Below, piece by piece: positions 1 to 8,036 of a stretch of 55,186 bases of DNA (position 1 is the stretch's first letter; each line of letters opens with the position of its first letter). The position numbers were made by a program, and so were the translations under genes. The DNA lies in NCBI RefSeq assembly GCF_001513965.1, contig NZ_KQ948052.1, forward strand, positions 1 to 55,186, given 5' to 3'. Source of the DNA: Streptomyces cellostaticus (lineage in GTDB: Bacteria > Actinomycetota > Actinomycetes > Streptomycetales > Streptomycetaceae). The notes under the pieces were generated by a model that was given only the letters and a program-made list of their open reading frames with translations, was not told where the DNA came from and made no database searches.

Positions 1-67
1 AGTGCGTGCGCCTGGCGCTCGCGTCTGGCCCCTGGAGGCCGTGCCGGCCTGATCTGCGATCGATCCA

Positions 68-379
68 GGCAGCCGGCCCGATGCGGGCGTGAGCGCGTTG
101 AAGGGCCGTACCGGGGCCGGGGCTCCGGCCGAGACACGGGGGAAGACCGCGATCGCGGGCATGGCCACCCGTGAGGTATCGGGCATCGACAACCTCAACC
201 GCAGTTTGCTGGCCCTCGCCCGTCTGGTACTGCTCGGCGGCGGTCTGCTGATCCTCATCGCCGGGCTCGACATCTGCCGGCGACACGATCTGGTCCCGAA
301 GGGGTCCACCGGCACCCCTGGCATGCCCACCGAGGTCCGCCTGCAGGTCGCCGGCCACAAACCTCACCGCGCGGAGTAA
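68..379 (+). pseudogene. Collapsed Asp23/AmaP chimera
   Basis: This stretch is a mosaic of pieces of the Asp23 operon at 8037-10797. About 68-215 matches the start of the asp23 gene (8066-8220), 216-292 matches the first membrane segment of the AmaP-like gene (9965-10067), and 300-379 matches its last codons (10479-10553). The pieces stay in one frame, so a 96-residue ORF from GTG 89 still encodes an Asp23 N-terminus, one hydrophobic helix (LLALARLVLLGGG) and the AmaP C-terminus. One internal loss of 24 bp lies between two GATCGCGG repeats. I read it as a deletion-derived remnant; expression is unknown. Confidence 0.75.
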
Positions 380-394
380 GGAGGAGACCGACCG

Positions 395-478
395 ATCATC
401 CTGCTGGTCACCGGCGCCATCCTGTGGATCCTCGGCTCGATGGGACACGCCGTCGCCGGCCGACGCCACTACTGGTGA
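395..478 (+). pseudogene. Truncated DUF6131 membrane peptide
   Basis: The last 27 codons match the end of the DUF6131 gene at 10642-10797 almost base for base, ending in the same GRRHYW tail. The first helix and the ATG are missing. The AAGGAGGAG that follows the AmaP gene in the intact operon now sits directly before this fragment, so the operon junction was deleted. It continues the mosaic that begins at 68. Confidence 0.75.
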
Positions 479-586
479 GTGACCGACCCGCGCGGCCCGC
501 CGCCACCGATCCCTCGGGACCGCCGGGAGGCCGCGCCGCCTGCGCCGACGACGAGGCGCTGCAGGAAACGCGGCAGGCGGCAGGCG

Positions 587-626
587 GCACACTGGAGTAC
601 GCACACTGGAGTACGCACACCGGAGC
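587..626. repeat. 14-bp tandem repeat
   Basis: The unit GCACACTGGAGTAC occurs twice in full (587-600, 601-614) and a third time in part with one change (615-626). The period is not a multiple of three and no gene covers it. It separates the chimera region from the oxidoreductase gene. Confidence 0.7.
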
Positions 627-680
627 GGGGACCAAAAGCGGCCGGACGTCGAACGCGTAGAACACCTTGCGCCAGTCGGT

Positions 681-2270
681 TCAGAGCCGTTGTGCGCGGT
701 GGAGGAGGGTGTGCAGGCCGTGGGATCGCAGGGCGGCTCGGGCGGCGTTCGCGCCGGGGGCTCCGTGGACTCCTCCGCCGGGGTGGGCGGCCGCGGAGGC
801 GAGGTAGAGGCCCTTGACAGGGGTCTCGGGTCGGCCGGTGCCGGGGACGGGGCGGAAGACGGCCTGTTGGTGCAGGGCGGTGGTGCCGTTGTTGATGGCG
901 CCGTTGTGGAGGTTCTCGTTCATGGCCTGAAGGGTGGTGGGGGCCAGGATCCGCCGGGCGAGGATCCGGGTACGGAAGCCGGGCGCGAACCGCTCCACCT
1001 GGGCCTCGATGCGGTCCGCCATGGCTTCCTGTTCGCGGGCGTCCCAACGGCCGGTGATGCGGTCGGGGCCGGCGTCGGAGGCGATGTGCTGCGGGACGTG
1101 GGTGTAGGCCCACGCCGATTCCGTACCGGCGGGTGAGCGGCTGGGATCCGCCGTCGTCATCTGTCCGAGCAGGGCGAACGGCTCGTCGGGGACCTGTCCC
1201 ATGGCGATCTGCGAGGCGAACCGGGTCAGGCTGTCGATGCCGTCGGCCACGTGGACCGTCCCCGCGCCGGCGGCTTGCGGAGCCGTCCACGGCACCGGTC
1301 CGGTCAGCGCCCAGTCGACCTTGAAGGTCGCGAAATCCCACTGGAAGCGCTCCAGATCCCGCAAGAGGCGGGACGGAAGGTGTTCCTCGCCCACAAGCTC
1401 CCGGAACAGCGCCGGTGCCGACGTGTCCGCGAGCACGGCGCGCCGCGCGTTCACGGTTTCCCCACCGGCCGTCCGGACGCCCACCGCCCTGCCGCCCCGT
1501 ACGACGACGGACACGGCGCGCTCCCCGCACCGCAGAGCGCCGTCGCGGTGCTCGAGGCGGCTCACGAGCGCCGCGGTCAGGGCACCCGCCCCGCCGACGG
1601 GCACCGGGAAACCGTGGCTCTGTCCGAGCATCGACATCAGCCAGCCGAATCCTCCGCTGCCCACCGCCTCCGGGGCCAGGTCGGCATGCAGGGCGTTCCC
1701 GGCCAGCAGGAGCCGCCCGCCCTCGCCCCGGAACTCCTCATCGCCCAGCCGGCGCACCGGCAGGGCCAGCTTCCGGGCCAGCCGCAGTCCGCCGGCAACC
1801 CGGAGCTTCACCGCCAGGCGGAGCCCCGGGCGGACCGGCGGGAAGGGCGTGAACATGGCCTGCACCAGGTCCTGCCCGACACGGCTCCACACCTCGTACA
1901 TATCCCGCCAGGCATCACCGTCACCCGACGCGAACTCCTCCAGCCCTGATGCGGTCTCCTGCACACGGCGCTCCAGCACGGCGCATCTTCCGTCCCTCAG
2001 CGGGTGGACCAGAACGCGCGGGGCGTGGCTCCATCGCAGTCCCTCCGCCGCGAGGTCGAGGCGGGCGAGGACCGGCGACACGGCAGCCAGTGGATAGAAG
2101 GCGCTGAAAAGATCGGAGACGTAGTCGGGATGGACACCGCGATCGCTGCGCACGGCGCCGCCGGGCTCCTGCTGAGCCTCCAGGACTTCCACGCTCCACC
2201 CGGCATCCGCCAGCACATTGGCCGCCACCAGCCCGTTGGGTCCGGCGCCGATCACCACCGCGTCAGGCAT
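681..2270 (-). CDS. FAD-dependent phytoene desaturase-like oxidoreductase
   Basis: A 529-residue flavoprotein of the CrtI/phytoene desaturase-like NAD(P)/FAD oxidoreductase family. The N-terminus has the dinucleotide-binding pattern GAGPNGLVAANVLADAG followed by the acidic end of beta-2 (EVLEA). The C-terminus has the family motif PVKGLYLASAAAHPGGGVHG. Substrate unknown: members act on carotenoids, lipids or other hydrophobic compounds. The start ATG at 2270 overlaps the last 8 bases of the upstream SRPBCC gene, which suggests coupled translation. A piece of this gene (about 1428-1577) is duplicated at 12020-12166. Confidence 0.88.
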   Translation of the reverse strand: MPDAVVIGAGPNGLVAANVLADAGWSVEVLEAQQEPGGAVRSDRGVHPDYVSDLFSAFYPLAAVSPVLARLDLAAEGLRWSHAPRVLVHPLRDGRCAVLERRVQETASGLEEFASGDGDAWRDMYEVWSRVGQDLVQAMFTPFPPVRPGLRLAVKLRVAGGLRLARKLALPVRRLGDEEFRGEGGRLLLAGNALHADLAPEAVGSGGFGWLMSMLGQSHGFPVPVGGAGALTAALVSRLEHRDGALRCGERAVSVVVRGGRAVGVRTAGGETVNARRAVLADTSAPALFRELVGEEHLPSRLLRDLERFQWDFATFKVDWALTGPVPWTAPQAAGAGTVHVADGIDSLTRFASQIAMGQVPDEPFALLGQMTTADPSRSPAGTESAWAYTHVPQHIASDAGPDRITGRWDAREQEAMADRIEAQVERFAPGFRTRILARRILAPTTLQAMNENLHNGAINNGTTALHQQAVFRPVPGTGRPETPVKGLYLASAAAHPGGGVHGAPGANAARAALRSHGLHTLLHRAQRL

Positions 2271-2733
2271 GGCGAGCCCCGGTGTGATCCTGTCCGACGG
2301 GACCCTGTTCCACGAGCCTGGCCAGGCGCGCCAGCATGCCCCGGTGCCGTAGCTGGAGCATGGCTTCGCTCGCGGCGTTGTGGAGGATGCTTCCCGGGCC
2401 GTGCAGGGGGTGCTCGTCACAGATGACGAGCGTTTCGTCCTCGCCCCAGGGTCTGAGCTGGAGGAAGATCCTCGCAGTGCCCAGCTGCTTGAACGAGGCT
2501 TCCAACTCCAGCTCTTTTCCGGATTCCTGGTGGCGGACGGTCGTCACCCCGTTGGCCGACCAGGGCCCCAGCCGCACGGTGTAGCGGAGCCGGGATCCGA
2601 CAGCGGGCCAGGTCTGATCGAGCGGCGCGGACCTCGAGGGCCCCACCACCCAATCCCCGTAACAGGCCGGATCGGCAAGCACCGCCCATACCGCGTGCGG
2701 AGGACGCCGGATCAGTTGGTGACGGACGGCCAT
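2263..2733 (-). CDS. SRPBCC family protein
   Basis: A 156-residue single-domain protein with the SRPBCC (START/Bet v1-like) pattern: an N-terminal RRPPHAVWAVLADPACYGDWV segment, central beta strands, and a long C-terminal helix (RGMLARLARLVE). Such proteins bind hydrophobic ligands or act as cyclase-like helpers. It is upstream of and overlaps the FAD oxidoreductase, so it may handle that enzyme's lipid-like substrate; this is inference from context. ATG at 2733 is the only reasonable start. Confidence 0.85.
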   Translation of the reverse strand: MAVRHQLIRRPPHAVWAVLADPACYGDWVVGPSRSAPLDQTWPAVGSRLRYTVRLGPWSANGVTTVRHQESGKELELEASFKQLGTARIFLQLRPWGEDETLVICDEHPLHGPGSILHNAASEAMLQLRHRGMLARLARLVEQGPVGQDHTGARHA

Positions 2734-3396
2734 GGAGGGAGCCTCTCAACGGATGGGGGGTGGCACAGCCGCACTGTGCGGTACTCGGAACACCTGCCTG
2801 TGTACGTATTGGCGCTCGCACAGGGCTGGAGCTCTCGGGCACGGCAGAAGCCTTCACCCACCATGTGGTGTCACGGCCATGGTGCGCGAACTCAAATGCC
2901 CTCGCATCTCACCCACGCCGCAGGAGGGCTCGCATCTCACCCACGCCGCAGGAGAGTGTGACGGCGCCCGTGGGGAGCCGCGGGACAGTGAGTCATCCAT
3001 CCCGGCTGCGGAGGACCGGCGACGGTGAGCCGCGAAGCACCGAAGCCGCGCAGCCGGGGACACCCCCGGTCCTGGAAAGGCAGGCTCACGTGTCGGGCAG
3101 CCTTTCCAGCAGCCCTCGCAGGGTCGGCGCCAGAAGCCCCGCCCCATGAGAAATGCCCTTGCCCCACCGGCGCGCCGTCGACGCCGTCTACCTGGGTGAT
3201 CACCTGGGAGGACATGCAAAGGCCCTTCACCAGCGGACCGGGAAGCCGGAGCCGGTGCTCGGGGCACACCTCGCCACTGCCCACTGGTGCTCGCCCATCA
3301 CGGTTGCGGCGGCCTGCGGGCGGCAGCAGGGTGAATGAGGACGTGTCGGTCCTGGTTGGGCCGCGTTCCGGCGCCACCGAGAGGACGGCGATTGCA
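2734..3396. other. Intergenic stretch with 28-bp tandem duplication
   Basis: No gene is supported here. A 26-base sequence beginning CTCGCATCTCACCCACGCCG is present at 2901-2926 and again at 2929-2954 (period 28). The rest shows no coding bias that I trust on either strand. Confidence 0.6.
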
Positions 3397-3573
3397 ATGC
3401 ACAGAGAACACCCCAAGATGAAGCAGGTCAGGGGCAAGATGAAGGAGACACTCGGCAAGGCCCTGGGGGACAATTCCCTGCGGAGGTCCGGCCGCAGAGA
3501 GCAGGTGCGCGGCAAGGCGCAGGAGATGACCGCAAGGGCCACCGACCAGGTCCGCAAGCGGATCGGGCATTGA
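3397..3573 (+). CDS. CsbD-like small stress protein
   Basis: A 58-residue basic, hydrophilic protein with the CsbD-like layout: KMKQVRGKMKETLGKALGD followed by EQVRGKAQEMTARATDQVRKR. CsbD family members are abundant stress-induced proteins under general stress sigma factors; their biochemical role is unknown. ATG 3397 has GAGAGGA about ten bases upstream; ATG 3418 is an alternative. A second CsbD gene lies at 13322. Confidence 0.8.
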   Translation: MHREHPKMKQVRGKMKETLGKALGDNSLRRSGRREQVRGKAQEMTARATDQVRKRIGH

Positions 3574-3839
3574 CCGCGAGCGCACGGCCGACCTCGCGTG
3601 CCTCCGGCTACCGTCGCCGCGGTCCGTGTGGCCATTGCGGCCGACGCAGCTGATCGCGAAGCAGTTTCAAGGCCGCGACGACGGTCATCTGCCGGACAGC
3701 TTTTCCTACGTCTGCCCCATCGGAGTGAGGTGGGCGGCGCGGCCATCGCCACGCTTGGTCCGGCGGCCGTGAGGGCAGCGTGCGACTCGCGCGCGGGCAT
3801 CTCCGCTCGGATCAGGCGGCGGTCTCCACTCTGAACTAC

Positions 3840-3967
3840 GGGCCGAGCGAGCAATCCAGCGCAAGCTTGACGCCCTCGCCGCCGCCCTGCTCGAAGCGCA
3901 GGAAGGCAAGCCGGGGAAGGCGCACGAAGACCTCAAGTCCGTGATCCGAATGGAGGACGACATCTGA
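3840..3967 (+). pseudogene. C-terminal fragment, possibly low-affinity iron permease family
   Basis: One frame reads ERAIQRKLDALAAALLEAQEG and ends EDLKSVIRMEDDI before TGA at about 3965. This helical tail resembles the cytoplasmic C-terminus of streptomycete low-affinity iron permease family proteins. No membrane segments precede it, so at most a tail remains. The family call is tentative. Confidence 0.3.
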
Positions 3968-4096
3968 GAGTTCGGGAGCACGAACCGACTCTCCGGGCGT
4001 GTCAAATCGAGGGGAGGAGTTCATCGTTCCCCTGCGGACACATCAGTCTTCGTCGTCTTCGTACTCATCCTCGTCGTACTCATCCTGCACCTGGCA

Positions 4097-4290
4097 ATGG
4101 CGTACCTCGACGACACCAGGGCGCGCGATGTCCTGGAAGCCGAGCAGGCCCATTTCACGGAACGTCTGGCCCAGCTGTCCGAGCATGTCGTACGGGGGAT
4201 AAAGATCTATGCCGAGCCGTCCGCGGCTCCAGTCACCCCTGAGCCCCAGCAGACGGCGGACCTCACCCCCGGGCGTGCATACCTCCGGCC
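4097..4290 (+). pseudogene. gvpL: Gas vesicle GvpL/GvpF fragment
   Basis: The frame from 4097 reads RDVLEAEQAHFTERLAQLSE, then VVRGIKIYAEPSA, a Q/P linker and ADLTPGRAYL. This pattern is typical of the middle of GvpF/GvpL proteins. After AYL the reading becomes unrelated. A different copy of this point, ADLTPGRAYLRNRRQQQ, occurs on the minus strand near 12015, where the gene's second half survives. The two overlapping stretches differ at several bases, so these are probably remnants of two gvpL copies. Confidence 0.6.
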
Positions 4291-4330
4291 TCCGCGACCG
4301 CCAGCCTCGACCATCCCCCGTACAGCCCCG

Positions 4331-4508
4331 CCAGAGCTGTGTCCGCCCTCGAAGTGGCGTGCTCCATCCTGCCCATCAAGGCCGGCGGCACGCTGGTCCA
4401 TGCCCGCCTCGCCCCCGTCCACGACGGTCCTGGCCGGGACCTGACCTGGTGCAACGCCGGACACCCACCGCTACTCCTGCGCGCCCCCGACGCCCACGTC
4501 GCTCTCTG
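4331..4508 (+). pseudogene. SpoIIE/RsbU-type phosphatase fragment
   Basis: One frame reads SALEVACSILPIKAGGTLVH and then DLTWCNAGHPPLLLRAPDAH before a TGA. The NAGHPP(x)LLLR segment is the hallmark core of PP2C-like SpoIIE/RsbU phosphatases, which act on anti-sigma antagonists. The catalytic Asp motifs and the rest of the domain are absent, so this is a relic. Confidence 0.55.
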
Positions 4509-4876
4509 ACGAACGCCGTCAGGTCTCGTCGCCCACGTCACCGAACCGTCTGCCACGCCGGGATCGACACCCATGATTCTCAGGCAACGAACCCGGGCCG
4601 CTCCGAGGACCGGCCGTGACTCAGCGTGCGCGCCATGTGGAAAGGGAGCCAGACCCTTGAACGTAACGGTGCCGACCCGCTCCGGAACGAGGCCGCCGCC
4701 GGCCAGCCAGGGTGGGCCGCCGGACCCCGTGACGGCGCTGGACCGTGTCGGACACGCGTGGCGCCGGTCGCCTGACGGCGATCGCCACAGAGCCGATCGC
4801 CGCAAAAGGGATGAACAGCAGGCCAGCGGGAACCCGGAAGGGGTAGATCACTACTCCTACGAGGAGCGTGCAACCC

Positions 4877-5434
4877 ATGTCCACGGGAACGCTTCTGGCG
4901 ATCATCATTGCGATCGTGGTGGTGCTCGCCCTGGCCGCTGCGGCGGTCTCACTCATGATGCGACGCCGTCACCTCCGTGAACGCTTCGGCCCGGAGTACG
5001 AACGGACCGTCGAAGACTCCGACAGCCGGCGCACCGCCGAGCGTGAACTCAAAGAGCGCGAGAAGCGGCACGACGCACTGAACATCAAACCGCTCTCCCC
5101 GGTCTCGCGCGACCGCTACACACGGGAGTGGAGCAGCGTCCAGCAGGAGTTCGTCGACCGACCCCAGGACGCGGTGCACGACGCGGACCGGCTGGTGACC
5201 TCCCTGATGCACGACCGCGGCTACCCGACCGAGGGGTTCGACCAACAGATGAAGGACCTCTCGGTGGAACACGGGCGCACCCTCGATCACTACCGCGCCG
5301 CGCACGAGGTCGAGTCCCTCAGCACCCACAGCGAGGCCACGACCGAGCAACTGCGGGGAGCCATGGTGCACTACCGCGCACTGTTCGACGAGTTGCTCTC
5401 CGACGGCGGCCGGGCCCAGCCCGCCCGGTCCTGA
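4877..5434 (+). CDS. Single-pass membrane protein, streptomycete-specific family (copy 1)
   Basis: A 185-residue protein with one N-terminal membrane helix (residues 6-27) followed by a charged, helical cytoplasmic domain containing RERFGPEYERTVE, FVDRPQDAVHDADRLV, MHDRGYPTEGF and HYRALFDELL. I know this as an uncharacterised family found beside CsbD and stress genes in Streptomyces. ATG 4877 has GAGGAG ten bases upstream and matches the MSTGTLLA start of the copies at 15946 and 12930. It is followed 37 bases later by a second conserved partner gene. Confidence 0.8.
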   Translation: MSTGTLLAIIIAIVVVLALAAAAVSLMMRRRHLRERFGPEYERTVEDSDSRRTAERELKEREKRHDALNIKPLSPVSRDRYTREWSSVQQEFVDRPQDAVHDADRLVTSLMHDRGYPTEGFDQQMKDLSVEHGRTLDHYRAAHEVESLSTHSEATTEQLRGAMVHYRALFDELLSDGGRAQPARS

Positions 5435-5471
5435 CACCGACCCCGGCCCCGACTCGGTACGGAGGAACCCC

Positions 5472-6023
5472 ATGCACAGCAACGACGACACGAACCGCAC
5501 CACCGGCGGCCTGAGCACCGAGGACCTCGCACAGCCCTCCGGCGCCACCACCGGGACACCCGAAGCAACAGACGGAGCCTCCGCGAGGGCCCCGATGTAC
5601 CCCGGTGAGAGCACCGCGACCACCGCGGCCCAGAGTCCGGCCGAGCAGAGGGACGGGGACCGGTCCGCCGTCGGATCCGACGCCCGAGCCGCCGCCACGA
5701 ACGCCACGCGCGCCCCGGACACCTCGGACACCTCGGACACCTCGGACGACGAGGCTCCACAGCTTCTCACGGAGGACGAGGACCAGAACTTCCGCGACCG
5801 CTGGCAGAAGACCCAGAACAAGTTCGTGGACGACCCCCGCGAGGCCGTGCACGACGCCGACGCCCTCGTCGCGGACGTCATGCAGACCCTGGCCACCACG
5901 TTCGCTCAGCACAAGAAGGACCTGGAGGACCAATGGGGGCAGGGCGAGCACGTGGACACGGAGGAACTGCGCAGGGCCCTACGGCGCTACCGCTCCTTCT
6001 TCAACCGCCTGCTCACCACGTGA
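5472..6023 (+). CDS. Acidic hypothetical partner protein (copy 1)
   Basis: A 183-residue soluble protein. The N-terminal half is acidic and disordered and includes the tandem DTSDTSDTSD; the C-terminal half (about 95-183) is helical with FRDRWQKTQNKFVDDPREAV, VADVMQTLATTFAQHKKDLE and a terminal YRSFFNRLLTT. That last half resembles the cytoplasmic domain of the upstream gene, so the two probably arose by duplication and may interact. Homologous pairs occur at 15946/16542 (intact) and 12167-12930 (broken). Function unknown. Confidence 0.78.
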   Translation: MHSNDDTNRTTGGLSTEDLAQPSGATTGTPEATDGASARAPMYPGESTATTAAQSPAEQRDGDRSAVGSDARAAATNATRAPDTSDTSDTSDDEAPQLLTEDEDQNFRDRWQKTQNKFVDDPREAVHDADALVADVMQTLATTFAQHKKDLEDQWGQGEHVDTEELRRALRRYRSFFNRLLTT

Positions 6024-6265
6024 GCCCCCCCTCGGACTCGAACGACGGCCCGTACTTGACCGCCCGCATCATCAACGACGTCACACCGTCGCTCGATGAC
6101 CCACCGGCGTCGCACTAATCGTTAGCTGGACTCGATGCCTTGGCGCGCAATCAGATCCAGCCCCCCAATCCAGACCCCCCATCGGCATCAGCCGACGGGG
6201 CTCCTCTCACCTGCTATCACGCCGATCTCACCGCTGGCGGTTCGTGAGGCCGTCGCCCACGGCGC

Positions 6266-6631
6266 TCATGCCGCGTCGTACCGGGCGGCGATACGGGTCA
6301 CCGTGACCGTAACGGTGACCGGCTCCGGGACGGGGAGGTGGGAGATGACGGCGGTCCGCACCTGGTCGTGAACGTTGCGGGCGATGTCCAGTGCCCGTCG
6401 GCCCTCGGCCAGGACACAGCGCACCTCGATGTGCCATCCGGAACCGTCCGGCGCCCGGTCGGCGCGGATGCCCGCCTCGGGCGGCGTGCGGTGAGGCATG
6501 GGGTCGGCCCGGGTGGCGGCGGCTGCCGCTAGGCGGTGGGCGAGGCGAGGTTGCAGGCCGGCCACGCCGGGAACCGTGAGGGCTGCATCTGCCGCGACGC
6601 CGAGGAGCGCGGTTGTGCCGGTGGCGGTCAT
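6266..6631 (-). CDS. Asp23-like protein
   Basis: A 121-residue protein beginning MTATGTTALLGVAADA and ending with the beta-rich segment PVTVTVTVTRIAARY. The VPGVAGL segment, the central strand (WHIEVRCVLAEG) and helix (ARNVHDQVRTAV) follow the Asp23/Gls24 envelope stress layout. The start overlaps the stop of the upstream gene as ATGA (6631-6628), so translation is coupled. It is the last gene of the sigma factor operon. Confidence 0.7.
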   Translation of the reverse strand: MTATGTTALLGVAADAALTVPGVAGLQPRLAHRLAAAAATRADPMPHRTPPEAGIRADRAPDGSGWHIEVRCVLAEGRRALDIARNVHDQVRTAVISHLPVPEPVTVTVTVTRIAARYDAA

Positions 6632-7302
6632 TGCGTACCCCCATGGGTCGGGAGGCCGGGGCCGACGGTCAGGGGCGGCCACGGCTCCAGTGCGCCGACC
6701 ACGGTGATGTCGACGGCCGTCACGGCGAGCCCCAGGTCCTGTCCGGCTGAGTGGAAGACTGATCTGCGTACCTGATGGGCCCGGTCGGGCAGCGGGCGGT
6801 CGAGGGCGGCGGCCAGAGTCATAGTCACCCGCACGTCGCTGCCGTCGCCCTCGGGCACGAGCCGGCAGGTCGCCGCCCTCGCGCCGGGGACGGTGTCCGC
6901 GGCCTGCCTCAGCACCTTCGCCGCCGTGCTCTCGGCGATGCGCAGGTCCCGGTCCGAGTCGGCCAGGGGCAGCAGCAGCCCAAGCCGGACCTCGGCCCTG
7001 ACGACCTCCATGACGCGGCCGGCGACTGCGTGCAGGCCGGGAGGGTCCTCGGCGCGCAGCACCCGCGTGGCGGCGTTGACCGTGGCCAGTCCCTCGACGG
7101 CCTCACGGCAGTAAGGACAGGACACCGTGTGCGGGTCCGTGGCCGGTGCCGCGTCCTGCGCCTGTTCCCAGACCCGGCTGAGGAGGCGGCCGCAGGGCAG
7201 TGCCTCATCGCCCGCGAACGGGGGCACGTCGGCGGCGGCCGGGCCGGGCCGGGGCCCGTCTCCGGGCGGTTCGGGCCGCGTGTGCGGGTCGTCTAGCGCC
7301 AT
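6628..7302 (-). CDS. Candidate anti-sigma factor: zinc motif plus Asp23-like domain
   Basis: A 224-residue protein with two parts. The N-terminal third carries HTVSCPYC, an exact Hx3Cx2C zinc motif as in ZAS-family anti-sigma factors. The C-terminal part (about 115-215) follows the Asp23/Gls24 pattern (AADTVPGARAATCRL, DVRVTMTLAAAL, VTAVDITVVG). It overlaps the stop of the ECF sigma gene by 10 bases, the usual place for an anti-sigma factor. No membrane helix is seen. The anti-sigma role is inferred from motif and context. Confidence 0.7.
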   Translation of the reverse strand: MALDDPHTRPEPPGDGPRPGPAAADVPPFAGDEALPCGRLLSRVWEQAQDAAPATDPHTVSCPYCREAVEGLATVNAATRVLRAEDPPGLHAVAGRVMEVVRAEVRLGLLLPLADSDRDLRIAESTAAKVLRQAADTVPGARAATCRLVPEGDGSDVRVTMTLAAALDRPLPDRAHQVRRSVFHSAGQDLGLAVTAVDITVVGALEPWPPLTVGPGLPTHGGTQ

Positions 7303-7883
7303 GGGCCCATCGCCTCCTGCAGGGATCGGCGTGCCCTGAACAGTCTGCCGCGCACTGTCTGTTCGCTGGTGCGTGTCACGTGGGCTATGTCTTTGTAAGG
7401 CAGGCCCTGAACTTCTCTCAGGATCCAGCAGATCCGCTGCCCGTCGTCCAGTGCGGCGAGCGCGCGGGACAGGGCGGCGATGGCCGCGTCCTGCTCTGCG
7501 GACCGGGCGGGCTGGCTCCAGGCGTCTCCCGTCGCGGGTTCGACGACGGTGTTCAGGGAGAGGGGCGACGGCCGGCGACGGCGCATGGTCAGGCAGCGGT
7601 TGACGGTGATCCGGTACATCCAGGTACGGAACTCCGCGCTGTAGCGGTATTCCGGCAGACGCCGCCAGGCGCCGACGAAGGCGTCCTGAACGGCTTCCTC
7701 AGCATCCTGGGGGTTGCCGAGCATGCAGCGAGCCAAGGCAAGGAGTGGCCGGCCGTGCCGTTGGACGAGAACGGCGAAGGAGTCCTCGTCACCCTCGGCC
7801 GCCCGTACGGCCAGCAGCCGGTCCGGCACGTCGCGTTCCGGCAAATCGCGTTCCAGCGGTGGGAAAGCAGTGCGTTCCATCAT
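7293..7883 (-). CDS. ECF RNA polymerase sigma factor
   Basis: A 196-residue sigma-70 family ECF factor. Region 2 spans about 25-102 with NPQDAEEAVQDAFVGAWRRL and FRTWMYRITVNRCLTMRRR; region 4 spans about 135-190 with the helix-turn-helix GLPYKDIAHVTRTSEQTVRG. A serine/proline linker separates them. It heads an operon with the zinc/Asp23-like gene and a second Asp23-like gene, and faces the main Asp23 operon. It probably controls envelope stress genes; target promoters are not identified. Confidence 0.92.
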   Translation of the reverse strand: MMERTAFPPLERDLPERDVPDRLLAVRAAEGDEDSFAVLVQRHGRPLLALARCMLGNPQDAEEAVQDAFVGAWRRLPEYRYSAEFRTWMYRITVNRCLTMRRRRPSPLSLNTVVEPATGDAWSQPARSAEQDAAIAALSRALAALDDGQRICWILREVQGLPYKDIAHVTRTSEQTVRGRLFRARRSLQEAMGPWR

Positions 7884-7929
7884 GGCGCTCCCGCAAGGCT
7901 CGGACCGTCCGGGTACCCGATGGGCAATC

Positions 7930-7945
7930 TGTGATGCACATCACA
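7930..7945. promoter_or_regulatory. CRP-type palindrome TGTGA-N6-TCACA
   Basis: The sequence is a perfect match to the E. coli CRP consensus TGTGA-N6-TCACA, and close to the GTG-N6-GNCAC motif reported for streptomycete Crp. It lies between the divergent sigma factor gene (start 7883) and the Asp23 operon (start 8037), so a Crp/Fnr-family regulator could act on either. Binding is not shown by sequence alone. Confidence 0.5.
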
Positions 7946-8036
7946 TTCGATGCGCGTGAGGAATGCTCCGCGCGATATGTCCAACCTTTTGACGGGCACC
8001 GCACCGGTGCCCGACCGACCGATCGAGGCGACCGCC

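Larger units (their letters stand above)
3574..4876. other. Decayed region holding gene relics
   Basis: Apart from the three fragments listed separately (3840, 4097, 4331) no intact gene is visible. On the minus strand, 4031-4103 would encode a strongly acidic tail (DEYDEDEYEDDED), but no gene body precedes it. The mixture of unrelated fragments suggests repeated deletion and recombination. Confidence 0.5.

Noticed and set aside
469..1530. 353-residue minus-strand open frame
   Set aside because: Overlaps the FAD oxidoreductase in another frame; extremely arginine-rich and without motifs.
4621..4956. Minus-strand membrane protein (VGVVIYPFRVPAGLLFIPFA)
   Set aside because: Hydrophobic stretch arises in a frame overlapping the start of the gene at 4877; no ribosome site or family support.
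5319..5951. 210-residue minus-strand frame
   Set aside because: Antisense of the two stress-related genes; valine/glycine-rich shadow frame.
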